Source: Flectobacillus sp. | GTDB taxonomy: Bacteria; Bacteroidota; Bacteroidia; Cytophagales; Spirosomataceae | Assembly: GCA_029865665.1 (NCBI GenBank) | Contig: JARXAV010000116.1 | Coordinates: forward strand, 1-5,726 | DNA: 5,726 nt | Reading direction: 5' to 3' | Part shown: in pieces, positions 1-5,726 of the stretch | Position numbering within the stretch: the stretch's first letter is position 1 | How the letters are laid out: the number at the start of each line of letters is the position of its first letter | Translations under genes and position numbers: made by a program | Notes under the pieces: generated by a model | Seen by the model: only the letters and a program-made list of their open reading frames with translations | The model's database searches: none | Told to the model about the DNA's origin: nothing

Positions 1-119
1 TCCAATAGCGACTCTTTTTGTTCTTTAAGTAGTTCTATAACATTCTGTCTATCAGAATATTCGATATATCTTGAGAAATACTTATGTTGAGGGTATTCCG
101 TTTTTTCAGCGTGTCTCAT
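1..119 (-). CDS. Partial CDS, N-terminus of a possible DinB-family protein
   Basis: The minus strand is open from an ATG at 119-117 to the left edge, giving 39 complete codons. The peptide starts MRHAEKTEYPQHKYFSRYIE and continues with a charged helix that includes VIELLKEQKESLL. The pattern 'TEYP...YFSRYIE....(I/L)ELLKEQ' resembles the N-terminus of DinB/YfiT-like four-helix-bundle proteins common in Bacteroidota, which often begin with a short tail, a 'YxxxYI' segment and a helix ending in 'LxxQ'. The metal-binding histidines of that family would lie beyond the edge, so this is a family impression only. The gene diverges from the tRNA and probably belongs to the host chromosome. No good promoter for it is evident. 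Confidence 0.5.
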   Translation of the reverse strand, partial: MRHAEKTEYPQHKYFSRYIEYSDRQNVIELLKEQKESLL

Positions 120-149
120 AAAAAAATACCATATTTTTTGTAAAAAGGT

Positions 150-180
150 ATTGCAATGTACAAAAAAACACCTAATTTTG
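150..180 (+). promoter_or_regulatory. Candidate Bacteroidota promoter for tRNA-Asp
   Basis: A -7 box TAATTTTG at 173-180 matches the Bacteroidota consensus TAnnTTTG exactly. Nineteen bases upstream lies ATTG (150-153), a 3/4 match to the -33 TTTG box. Transcription would start near 187, about 47 bases before the mature tRNA 5' end. The spacing is typical for this sigma-ABfr-type promoter. The assignment rests on motif and position only. Confidence 0.55.
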
Positions 181-233
181 CATCACGATAAAACAACGAC
201 ACAATAATTGCTAGTTGTGGAATCACAAAAAAA

Positions 234-307
234 GGTTTGGTAGTTCAGTTGGTTAGAATACATGCCTGTCACGCATGGGGTCGCGGGTTCGAGTCCCGTC
301 CAGACCG
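234..307 (+). tRNA. tRNA-Asp (anticodon GTC)
   Basis: The 74-nt sequence folds as a standard cloverleaf. The acceptor stem is 234-240 with 300-306. The D stem is 243-246 with 256-259. The anticodon stem is 261-265 with 273-277, and the loop CTGTCAC has anticodon GTC at 268-270. A 5-nt variable loop (278-282) precedes the T stem 283-287 with 295-299, which has T loop TTCGAGT. The discriminator base is G307, as expected for Asp. CCA is not encoded, since GCT follows. The fourth acceptor pair is a T237/G303 wobble; the other six are Watson-Crick. Its position just upstream of an integrase makes its 3' end the probable attachment site. Confidence 0.96.
283..307 (+). other. Putative attachment site (attL) at the tRNA-Asp 3' end
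   Basis: This covers the T arm and 3' acceptor strand of the tRNA. Tyrosine recombinases encoded beside a tRNA usually recombine within this part of the gene, and the element carries a copy that restores the tRNA. Here the integrase gene starts 175 bases downstream of the tRNA. The second copy (attR) is not in the window, so the exact crossover and length of the repeat are inferred. Confidence 0.5.
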
Positions 308-336
308 CTCAAAGCAAGAGTAAACAAGTTTTAAAG

Positions 337-386
337 AAAAGTAATCCCTTAATAATCACATAGATTTTAAGGGGTTTTTTACTTTT
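337..386 (+). terminator. Intrinsic terminator downstream of tRNA-Asp
   Basis: The core stem is CCCTTAA (346-352) paired with TTAAGGG (367-373), extended by T345/G374. A run of six T follows at 375-380. An outer stem AAAAGT (337-342) with ACTTTT (381-386) lengthens the hairpin and makes it roughly symmetrical, so it could also stop transcription arriving from the right. It lies 30-80 bases after the tRNA and about 100 before the integrase, so it should separate tRNA transcription from the element. Confidence 0.75.
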
Positions 387-399
387 AGGGCTTGTCTGT

Positions 400-431
400 T
401 TCGTGTTTATTCCTGTTAATTCGTGCGAATT
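400..431. repeat. TTCGTG direct repeats and AATTCG/CGAATT palindrome before int
   Basis: TTCGTG occurs at 400-405 and again at 420-425, exactly 20 bases apart, which places both on the same face of the helix. Both copies follow a CTGTT (396-400 and 413-417). The second copy lies inside a palindrome, AATTCG (418-423) and CGAATT (426-431), separated by TG. The position between the tRNA and the integrase start suits arm-type integrase sites or an operator. This is inferred from arrangement only. Confidence 0.4.
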
Positions 432-459
432 GTTTTATGAAATGTTTACTATATTATTG
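429..459 (+). promoter_or_regulatory. Candidate promoter of the integrase gene
   Basis: TATTATTG at 452-459 is one mismatch from the Bacteroidota -7 box TAnnTTTG. ATTG at 429-432 lies exactly 19 bases upstream as a 3/4 match to the -33 TTTG. Transcription would begin near 466, leaving a leader of about 17 bases before the ATG at 483. The -33 box overlaps the right arm of the palindrome at 418-431, so a protein bound there could block this promoter. Confidence 0.4.
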
Positions 460-482
460 CTGCTCAAACAAGCTATTTCAAT

Positions 483-1703
483 ATGTTTCAGCCAACAGTA
501 ACCGTAGTATTTAACAGATTAAAGTATAAAAGTAAAAGTGGGTGTTATCCTGTTTACTTACGAATTACGATAGCTCGTAAATCAAAGTACCTTAAAATTC
601 CTCTTTCAGAAAAAATAGATTCTGCTCATTGGAATGCTAAAGGTTATAAGCATGATAACTACATCAAAAATACCCATCCATTTGCTTTAGAGTTAAACAA
701 TCAGATACAAGCGTACAAGATTAAAGTGAGAGGGATTATCCATTCATTAGGAGTGTCTAGACAGATAACGATTGATGATATTCTTCGACACCTTGAGGAT
801 AAACGCCAGCACCTTACGTTCAATATGTTTGCGTCAGCATATATTAAAAGCCCAAAAGAAAAGTTACAAGATGCTACGCTTACGAAGTATCGTAGTTTTT
901 TAAAACATCTAAATGCTTTTAATAAGAATATCTATTTCGCAGACTTGAATGCTAAGTTGGTTCAAGAGTTTAAACAGTATTTGGAGGTTGATTTGAATCT
1001 TTTAGGAAGTACGATAAAATCCTACTTCGATAAGTTTAAAAAAATCGTCACGCAAGCAGAAAGAGAGGCTTATTTAGATTATCAACAGACTCGCTTTTTA
1101 TTCGATGATGCCAAAATCAAGGTTAATAAGGCTAAGCGTACCTACTTAGAAATAGAAGAAGTCATTCGCCTGGCGAATATTAGTTTTTCAGAAGCGGAGA
1201 GCTTTTTACAAAGAACACGGGATTTATTTCTCTTTCAGGTATATACTGGGTTTTACTATAATGACCTTAAAATACTGAAAAAAGAGAATATCAAAGAGCA
1301 AAAAGGATTGGGTAAATACATTGTGGGAGAGAGAGATAAAAACGAAAATACCGTTGTTGTTCCTCTATTTAAATTCCGTAATGCTCAATCAATCTTAGAA
1401 AAATATGCGGCATCACTGGACGATGATTTTTTGTTTGATGAGAAGTTTTTTATTCAAGACCAAGTATATAATAAACAGCTAAAAGTAGTAGCTGAACGAG
1501 CAAGAATTAAGAAAGACATTTCAAATAAAGTAGCGAGGCATACCAATGTTCAGTTATGGGTGCGTTACGGAGCGGAAAGACCCATTATCTCTAAAATGGT
1601 AGGTCATTCCAAAGAAGCTACTACAAAAGAGTATTATGACGTATATGCGTTAGATGTATTTGAAGGAACTAAAAAGGTAAACTTTGAAGAATTAGGACTA
1701 TGA
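483..1703 (+). CDS. Tyrosine recombinase/integrase
   Basis: This 406-residue protein has the usual length and layout of Bacteroidota element integrases. It cuts and rejoins DNA between attP and attB through a 3'-phosphotyrosine intermediate. Residues about 5-45 form an arm-binding domain (TVTVVFNRLKYK...YPVYLRITIARKSKYLKIPL). A SAM-like core-binding domain spans about 112-205, and the catalytic domain about 220-395. Visible catalytic residues are Lys286 (ERDKNENTVVVPL), Lys349 and Arg352 (KVARH; Lys at the His/Lys position of box II), His375 (MVGHS) and nucleophile Tyr384 (TTKEYY). The box I arginine is absent: in TGFYYNDL its place is taken by Tyr258. Some Bacteroidota integrases, including IntDOT, also lack this arginine, so the enzyme is probably active. 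The start is the only plausible ATG after the promoter; no clear ribosome binding site is seen. Its stop overlaps the next ATG. Its target is inferred to be the adjacent tRNA-Asp. Confidence 0.95.
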   Translation: MFQPTVTVVFNRLKYKSKSGCYPVYLRITIARKSKYLKIPLSEKIDSAHWNAKGYKHDNYIKNTHPFALELNNQIQAYKIKVRGIIHSLGVSRQITIDDILRHLEDKRQHLTFNMFASAYIKSPKEKLQDATLTKYRSFLKHLNAFNKNIYFADLNAKLVQEFKQYLEVDLNLLGSTIKSYFDKFKKIVTQAEREAYLDYQQTRFLFDDAKIKVNKAKRTYLEIEEVIRLANISFSEAESFLQRTRDLFLFQVYTGFYYNDLKILKKENIKEQKGLGKYIVGERDKNENTVVVPLFKFRNAQSILEKYAASLDDDFLFDEKFFIQDQVYNKQLKVVAERARIKKDISNKVARHTNVQLWVRYGAERPIISKMVGHSKEATTKEYYDVYALDVFEGTKKVNFEELGL

Positions 1704-2659
1704 GTATTTTGAATTTCAAACGTAAGGAGAAGAAGATAACAGTAAAGTTTTTTTTACGTAAAGATCGAGGGGAAGTGAAAATGCCAGATACACATCGATA
1801 TGGAGCAGATACTGTCTATTATCCTTTGTATATTGAATTTATTCACAGACGTAAAATCAATAGATGTAAAAGTTTATTCTTAGAGTTTCATAAAATGGGG
1901 ACAAAAGTCCACAATATACCTTATACTTACTTTAATGAGTTTGGGGTTGCCACACGAGAATTTACCAGTGAAATTGAAAATCTCATCAATGGTGATTCTT
2001 CACTAGTTAGGTCTTATCAATTTGATTTATTGGATTTACTGATATGTGAAAAACATCATGCCCTTAATTTATTTAAGTTATTTGAAGATATTTCAGACGA
2101 TGACTTTATATTCTCTAACCTTAGTGAAGGGTATCATTATAGTCTTAGTAAGCGTGCTGATAGTTTATATGATGAAGTGTTAAAAGAATTACTGCTGGAT
2201 GAATTTCAGAAATTAGTTCCTAGTTACCCAATTGAACCTCAACTTTTAAAAATAGCATTATCCTCTTATAGTTATTATGAATTTTATCAGATAGTGGTAA
2301 ATATTTTTAATATGACGGCTACTTATGCTCGAGCAGAAGTAAGTAGTAGCAGCTTAATGCATTTAGGGCAATCGCTTTATAAAGTACAGACGAAAATTCA
2401 AGAATATATGGCTATTAAGCCCCATCGGTACTCTGAAATGCGTTTTACGTTGACTATTCCTGTATGGGTAGTTGAAGGGCATTCCAATAAACTGAGTGTG
2501 TTCTTAAAAGAGGATAGGTTTTTTGATAGAACTCATTTTAAAAGTAAGCAGGAATTTGATGGGTTAGTTGATACGATACTTTCAAAGGCTGAAGAGAAGC
2601 TTATTCACGAAGTAAGCACCATTAAAAGTTATTTTGGATACACCCCTCACTACTCATAA
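1700..2659 (+). CDS. Protein of unknown function with an arm-domain-like N-terminus
   Basis: This 319-residue protein is not one I recognise as a named family. Its ATG overlaps the integrase stop (ATGA at 1700-1703), so the two are probably translationally coupled and work together. Residues about 12-60 (ITVKFFLRKDR, then YYPLYIEFIHRRKINRCKSL) follow the strand pattern of the integrase's own arm-binding domain: a TVxFxxR strand, a YPxY strand and a following RK-rich strand. No tyrosine-recombinase catalytic motif follows. The rest is mixed: acidic helical segments (about 100-170), a Tyr-rich helix (SSYSYYEFYQIV, about 188-199), a strand-rich part (about 247-270, FTLTIPVWVVEG) and a C-terminal helix (about 284-310). 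It has no signal peptide or convincing membrane segment. A DNA-binding accessory or regulator of recombination is my inference. The ATG at 1781 would cut into the arm-like part, so 1700 is preferred. Confidence 0.85.
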   Translation: MSILNFKRKEKKITVKFFLRKDRGEVKMPDTHRYGADTVYYPLYIEFIHRRKINRCKSLFLEFHKMGTKVHNIPYTYFNEFGVATREFTSEIENLINGDSSLVRSYQFDLLDLLICEKHHALNLFKLFEDISDDDFIFSNLSEGYHYSLSKRADSLYDEVLKELLLDEFQKLVPSYPIEPQLLKIALSSYSYYEFYQIVVNIFNMTATYARAEVSSSSLMHLGQSLYKVQTKIQEYMAIKPHRYSEMRFTLTIPVWVVEGHSNKLSVFLKEDRFFDRTHFKSKQEFDGLVDTILSKAEEKLIHEVSTIKSYFGYTPHYS

Positions 2660-2678
2660 TTGAACAATTATAAGTAGT
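2649..2678. repeat. Near-perfect inverted repeat across the stop codon
   Basis: The left arm ACTACTCATAATTG (2649-2662) and right arm CAATTATAAGTAGT (2665-2678) are reverse complements at 13 of 14 positions, around a central AA. The stop codon TAA (2657-2659) lies inside the left arm. A T run (2687-2691) follows only after AAGAAAAA, so it is a poor intrinsic terminator. It may be an RNA 3'-end hairpin or a dimeric protein-binding site. It begins 53 bases upstream of the -33 box of the next promoter. Confidence 0.7.
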
Positions 2679-2701
2679 AAGAAAAATTTTTAATAAAAAT
2701 G

Positions 2702-2731
2702 TTTGACCAGGGTAGTCTTTTTGTATCTTTG
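2702..2731 (+). promoter_or_regulatory. Bacteroidota promoter of the HTH gene
   Basis: A full TTTG -33 box (2702-2705) is followed after 18 bases by TATCTTTG (2724-2731), a perfect TAnnTTTG -7 box. Transcription should start near 2738, giving a leader of about 31 bases before the ATG at 2769. This is the best promoter in the window. The next gene lacks an obvious promoter, so this one may drive both the HTH protein and the primase-helicase. Confidence 0.8.
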
Positions 2732-2739
2732 CAAAAGAT

Positions 2740-2768
2740 AAATTAATTAATCCTAAACACAAATTAAT
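2740..2768 (+). repeat. AAATTAAT direct repeat in the HTH gene leader
   Basis: AAATTAAT occurs at 2740-2747 and again at 2761-2768, 21 bases apart, between the predicted transcription start and the ATG. Two helical-turn spacing next to the gene for a DNA-binding protein fits an autoregulatory site, but the repeat is short and AT-rich and could be chance. Confidence 0.3.
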
Positions 2769-3044
2769 ATGACAGCACCAGTCATTATCATGATTCCTGA
2801 ACAGGAATTGGCACAAATTAAAACGACTCAGCAGCAAATTCTTGAGAAACTTCAAGAACTAAATGTCAAAGAGGCATCTACATCGATAGTTCAGTACATC
2901 ACAGCAAGTGAATTTATGGAGGCTGTACGAATTAAACGAAGTAAGTTTGATAGTTTGGTAATCAACAATAAAATCCAGACAATCAAGAAAGGACGAAAAA
3001 TTTACGTCGCCAAAAGTGAAGTCCAAAAGTATTTTAGCACCTAG
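2769..3044 (+). CDS. Small excisionase-like helix-turn-helix DNA-binding protein
   Basis: This is a 91-residue protein. Residues about 10-35 form a Gln/Glu/Leu-rich helix (EQELAQIKTTQQQILEKLQE) that could act as a dimerising coiled coil. Residues about 43-89 look like the HTH_17/MerR-type winged helix found in excisionases: YITASEFMEAVRIKRSKFDSL is the helix-turn-helix, the wing is IKKGRKIYV, and the C-terminal helix is AKSEVQKYF. Such proteins bind near att sites to favour excision, or regulate the element's genes. Its place between the integrase pair and the replication gene suits that role, as with the small HTH proteins of NBU-type and CTnDOT-type elements. The start is supported by the strong promoter 31 bases before it; there is no clear Shine-Dalgarno sequence. 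Excision activity is inferred from family and position. Confidence 0.88.
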   Translation: MTAPVIIMIPEQELAQIKTTQQQILEKLQELNVKEASTSIVQYITASEFMEAVRIKRSKFDSLVINNKIQTIKKGRKIYVAKSEVQKYFST

Positions 3045-3080
3045 TTCCTTTTTAAATTTCTCATTGCTTTTTTTCTGAAA

Positions 3081-3099
3081 CCTAAAAGGGCTTTTTAGG
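3081..3099. repeat. Short hairpin between the HTH and primase genes
   Basis: CCTAAAA (3081-3087) and TTTTAGG (3093-3099) form a perfect 7-bp stem with a 5-nt loop. No T run follows on the plus strand, so it is not a normal intrinsic terminator. It sits in the 99-base gap before the primase-helicase, where no promoter of the usual type is visible. It may mark an RNA processing or attenuation point, or an operator. Confidence 0.35.
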
Positions 3100-3143
3100 C
3101 TCTATGGGATTTCTATGTCCAAATTTTAACGTGTAAAGATAAT

Positions 3144-5726
3144 ATGGGACAATATATGTTCTCATTTTTCAAGGGTGGTATCAAAAAACTAACCCCTGAG
3201 AATGATATGGGCATTGGGCAGGTTTTTGAGCTAATTAGGTCTGAAAAATACAAGGCTTGTATCTCCGATATTAGGAAGGCTGAGGATGTGAAAGTACAAG
3301 CGGCTTTAAAAAGTAGATTGGACTATGTGACCTTTTCAGGTACTTTTTCCGTGCGTAAAGCATTGGGATTACTTTCTCATAGCGGTCTTCTTTGTTTGGA
3401 TTTTGACGATGTAGCCAATATAGATGCTACCATAAGTCGCATCTATACAGACCCTTATGTTTGTTTGGCTTTTATCAGCCCAACAGGTAAAGGCTTGAAA
3501 ATCATCGTCAAAATTGACCAAGCAGAGACTCATGCTCTGGCATGGAATTGTACGTCACGCTACTTTAAGGAGAAGTATCGTATTGAAGCCGACAAATCGG
3601 GAAAGGATGTCTGTAGGGCTTGTTTTATCAGTTATGATTCCAATGCTTACTACAATCCAGATTCAAAGGTTTTTCTAATTGTTAAGTCTGAAAACCTGTC
3701 AAGTGCCAGAAATAAACTAGAAGAAGGTAACTCTGAACTAGTGCGAGCTAGACGTGTAGTGGAACGTATAGTTGGTCAACGTATAGATATTACAGTTACC
3801 TATCAGGATTGGATTAATGTAGGATTGGCACTAGCTACATTCGGAGAAGATGGACGGTCTTTATTTCACGATATAAGCCAATTTCATAGCTCATACGAAG
3901 CTAGTGAGACGGATAAAAAGTTTGATAATTTGTTAGCGAACGGAAGATTTACATCGCCTGCTTTTCTGTTTAAAATGGCAAAGGAATACGGTGTTACCGT
4001 TACAAAGAGTAGTGTTGCTCAGGCTGAAAAGCAATTAATAAAAAATGACGACATACACACTAATGGCATTGTATCTTACGATTTACAAGATTATCAAATC
4101 AGTATTCTGACGAATAAGTCAAAGGTGACGGTTGCAGAAGGTTTTCTGATTTACATCAAATACCAAACAACCGACGAGAATGAACAATATACTTGGGTGT
4201 TGGAGGTAAGAGTTCCAGACGCTCAACCCATGTATATTGAAGTGAATCACGATGATTTTTTTGAGCCTAAAGCCATCGAAAAAATATTAGGTGCTAAACG
4301 CTTGAGTATGAGTGTAAACTATCAACAGTTACAAAGGCTTAGGACGTTTCTTTTTACTTGCACGAAGTTTCCTAATGCAATTAAAGTGTTGCGGTATGGT
4401 TTGCATCCAGCTACTGAATTGTACTTTTTTGCTAATTGTGCCATTTCAAAAAAGGGTGATATTTTGCATCCAGACGAGTTTGGTATCATTCGGTATCAAG
4501 ATATTTATTTGTCTGTTCCACAGGTAAATAAAGGGCAGTCATCGCCTTTTAATTACGTAGATAATCAGGTTTCGTTCAATGAATGGTATTTGCTTTTTAG
4601 CAAGGCACAGCGAGAAGAAATGACGTTTCTATCTACTTCATTTATGCTATTTTCTTTATTCAGAGATATTGGTATCAAAGAGAATAGTTTTTCACCTATG
4701 CTCTATATCTATGGAATTGCAGGAACTGCTAAAAGTACGCTATTCGTACACCTCAATTATATTTTTGGAGCGGACGGAAAAGCGATGGGAGTCAACTTAA
4801 AAGGAAAGAATACGGAAGCCGCTTTTGTCGCTAAAATTGAGCAACGACATAACGGCTATCAGTTTGGAGATGAATACCTTCCTAATCATGCGTTGACTTC
4901 GTTATTTCAAGCCAGCTATGATAATAAGGCATATTCGAAGATGAACATGAGTTCGAGGTCATATTTAGATACAACCGATTTAGTACCTAAATGTACAATT
5001 GGTTTTGCATCTAATTTTCTGCCAGAATTGCCCAATGACGAGCCTTTTTTTAGTCGTTTGGTAGTTTTGGTCAATAACAATCGTCAACGCTCAGAAATCC
5101 AGCAAAATGCCTATAAAGAACTACTGGAAGTACAGGAGAATGGTATCACGAATATTCTTCGTGAGATTTGGCAATATCGAGACTTAATTAAAGCTGAATT
5201 TAAAGATGCTTATCATTTGCTTAAAAATGCTTTAGAGCAGAAAATGGCAAATAATACAATCGGGAATCCACGCTATTTCTATAACGTCGCTCAAATACTT
5301 ACAGTCCCATACATTTTATGCAAACATCAAAAGATTGTGATGTGTGAATCGGTAAATGAATCGGATTTATTAGCTGAATTTATCCAGAAAAGTGAGCCTT
5401 CTATCTTAACATCGGACAGAATTGTACAAGAAAAATCAGCCCTTCAAGATTTTTTTAACTGTATGCAAGAATTGTTTGACAGAGGACAAATATATGAGAC
5501 GGTTCACTACCGATTTGACGGAGCAGAGATAATCATAAATCTGCTCAAAATACACCAAAAATTCATGGTTGAGTTTCGCAAAATAAATCGATTTGAGCTA
5601 CAACCTCCGAGCCTTCAAACCTTGCAAGATGAGATTTTAAGGTTTGTCGGATTGGATGCTCAAGATGAAGAAATCAAGAATTCGTTCTTTCGAAAACTTC
5701 GTTTTGCGAATGAAATAGAAAGAAAT
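3144..5726 (+). CDS. Primase-helicase replication protein (BT4734/VirE-N primase + SF3-like helicase), 3' truncated by window edge
   Basis: The frame is open for 861 codons from ATG 3144 to the edge. An in-frame stop at 3096 precedes it; Met5 (3156) is an alternative start. Residues about 20-175 match the BT4734-like/VirE-N domain of archaeo-eukaryotic-type primases: LLCLDFDD gives the metal-binding pair Asp86/Asp88; SPTGKGLK (112-119) is the nucleotide-binding motif, with Lys119 where classical members have His; and D150..D155..R158 ends in CFISYDS. Residues about 220-284 (QDWINVGLALATFGEDG...) resemble PriCT-2. About 305-500 resemble a DUF927-like region. The helicase follows: Walker A GIAGTAKST (524-532), Walker B YQFGDEY (Asp576, Glu577), the sensor motif FASN (Asn624) and an arginine finger in FFSRL (Arg638). 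It probably primes and unwinds the element's DNA for replication after excision. The SF3 class is inferred from motif order. It probably shares the HTH gene's transcript. Confidence 0.92.
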   Translation, partial: MGQYMFSFFKGGIKKLTPENDMGIGQVFELIRSEKYKACISDIRKAEDVKVQAALKSRLDYVTFSGTFSVRKALGLLSHSGLLCLDFDDVANIDATISRIYTDPYVCLAFISPTGKGLKIIVKIDQAETHALAWNCTSRYFKEKYRIEADKSGKDVCRACFISYDSNAYYNPDSKVFLIVKSENLSSARNKLEEGNSELVRARRVVERIVGQRIDITVTYQDWINVGLALATFGEDGRSLFHDISQFHSSYEASETDKKFDNLLANGRFTSPAFLFKMAKEYGVTVTKSSVAQAEKQLIKNDDIHTNGIVSYDLQDYQISILTNKSKVTVAEGFLIYIKYQTTDENEQYTWVLEVRVPDAQPMYIEVNHDDFFEPKAIEKILGAKRLSMSVNYQQLQRLRTFLFTCTKFPNAIKVLRYGLHPATELYFFANCAISKKGDILHPDEFGIIRYQDIYLSVPQVNKGQSSPFNYVDNQVSFNEWYLLFSKAQREEMTFLSTSFMLFSLFRDIGIKENSFSPMLYIYGIAGTAKSTLFVHLNYIFGADGKAMGVNLKGKNTEAAFVAKIEQRHNGYQFGDEYLPNHALTSLFQASYDNKAYSKMNMSSRSYLDTTDLVPKCTIGFASNFLPELPNDEPFFSRLVVLVNNNRQRSEIQQNAYKELLEVQENGITNILREIWQYRDLIKAEFKDAYHLLKNALEQKMANNTIGNPRYFYNVAQILTVPYILCKHQKIVMCESVNESDLLAEFIQKSEPSILTSDRIVQEKSALQDFFNCMQELFDRGQIYETVHYRFDGAEIIINLLKIHQKFMVEFRKINRFELQPPSLQTLQDEILRFVGLDAQDEEIKNSFFRKLRFANEIERN

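Larger units (their letters stand above)
308..5726 (+). mobile_element. Left part of an integrated mobile element at tRNA-Asp
   Basis: Everything from just after the tRNA to the right edge is in one orientation and consists of mobile-element functions: tyrosine recombinase, overlapping arm-domain-like protein, excisionase-like HTH protein, and primase-helicase replication protein. The order resembles mobilizable elements of Bacteroidota such as NBU1, which inserts at a tRNA-Leu gene and encodes an integrase, small DNA-binding proteins and a primase before its mobilisation gene. No relaxase, conjugation, capsid, packaging, resistance or defence gene is visible, so the class (mobilizable element, phage satellite or larger island) stays open. 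The right end and attR are outside the window. Confidence 0.75.

Noticed and set aside
125..152. Inverted repeat AATACC / GGTATT with inner TTTTT/AAAAA, just upstream of the minus-strand ATG
   Set aside because: It is almost all A and T with a 4-base bulge, and it overlaps the -33 box of the tRNA promoter. It is too weak to call a terminator or operator.
2669..2700. T run after the palindrome as a sign of an intrinsic terminator
   Set aside because: The T run starts about nine bases after the hairpin and follows an A run, so the usual hairpin-plus-U-tail geometry is missing. I list the palindrome as a repeat instead.
2622..2855. A 77-codon minus-strand open frame
   Set aside because: It overlaps the end of one plus-strand gene, a strong plus-strand promoter and the start of the HTH gene. 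Its peptide shows no recognisable domain and runs antisense to well-supported features.
4951..4960. GTTCGAGGTC, similar to the tRNA T loop, as a possible second attachment site
   Set aside because: Only seven bases match the tRNA T arm, and it lies inside the conserved helicase region of a coding gene.
1..5726. CRISPR array, toxin-antitoxin pair, defence, resistance or conjugation genes
   Set aside because: I saw no regularly spaced repeats and no such proteins in any frame. Cargo, if present, must lie beyond the right edge.

Overview
The window is AT-rich and looks like a member of the Bacteroidota. Three candidate promoters follow the phylum's TTTG / TAnnTTTG pattern, Shine-Dalgarno sequences are weak or absent, and all the mobile-element proteins have Bacteroidota-type architectures. 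I cannot place it more finely from the sequence alone.

The left end (1 to about 307) looks like host chromosome. It holds the 5' part of a minus-strand gene that resembles a DinB-family protein, then a complete tRNA-Asp (GTC) on the plus strand with its own candidate promoter. Directly after the tRNA lie a strong hairpin terminator and a short regulatory region with direct and inverted repeats. From there to the right edge, all genes point the same way and form the left part of an integrated mobile element whose right end is outside the window.

The element reads: a tyrosine recombinase (483-1703); an overlapping gene of unknown function whose N-terminus resembles a recombinase arm-binding domain but which has no catalytic domain (1700-2659); a near-perfect 14-bp-arm palindrome across that gene's stop codon; a well-formed Bacteroidota promoter driving a small excisionase-like helix-turn-helix protein (2769-3044); and a large open frame running off the right edge (3144-5726, 861 codons). 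The large protein combines a BT4734/VirE-N-type primase domain, a PriCT-2-like segment, a DUF927-like segment and an SF3-like helicase ATPase.

The likely logic is that the recombinase inserts the element at the 3' end of tRNA-Asp, the small HTH protein (and perhaps the arm-domain protein) controls direction or expression, and the primase-helicase copies the excised DNA. The order int - HTH - primase recalls mobilizable elements such as NBU1, but no mobilisation, conjugation, capsid or cargo gene is visible. Whether this is a mobilizable element, a phage satellite or part of a larger island cannot be decided here. The least explained parts are the overlapping arm-domain gene, the palindrome and the repeats between tRNA and integrase.
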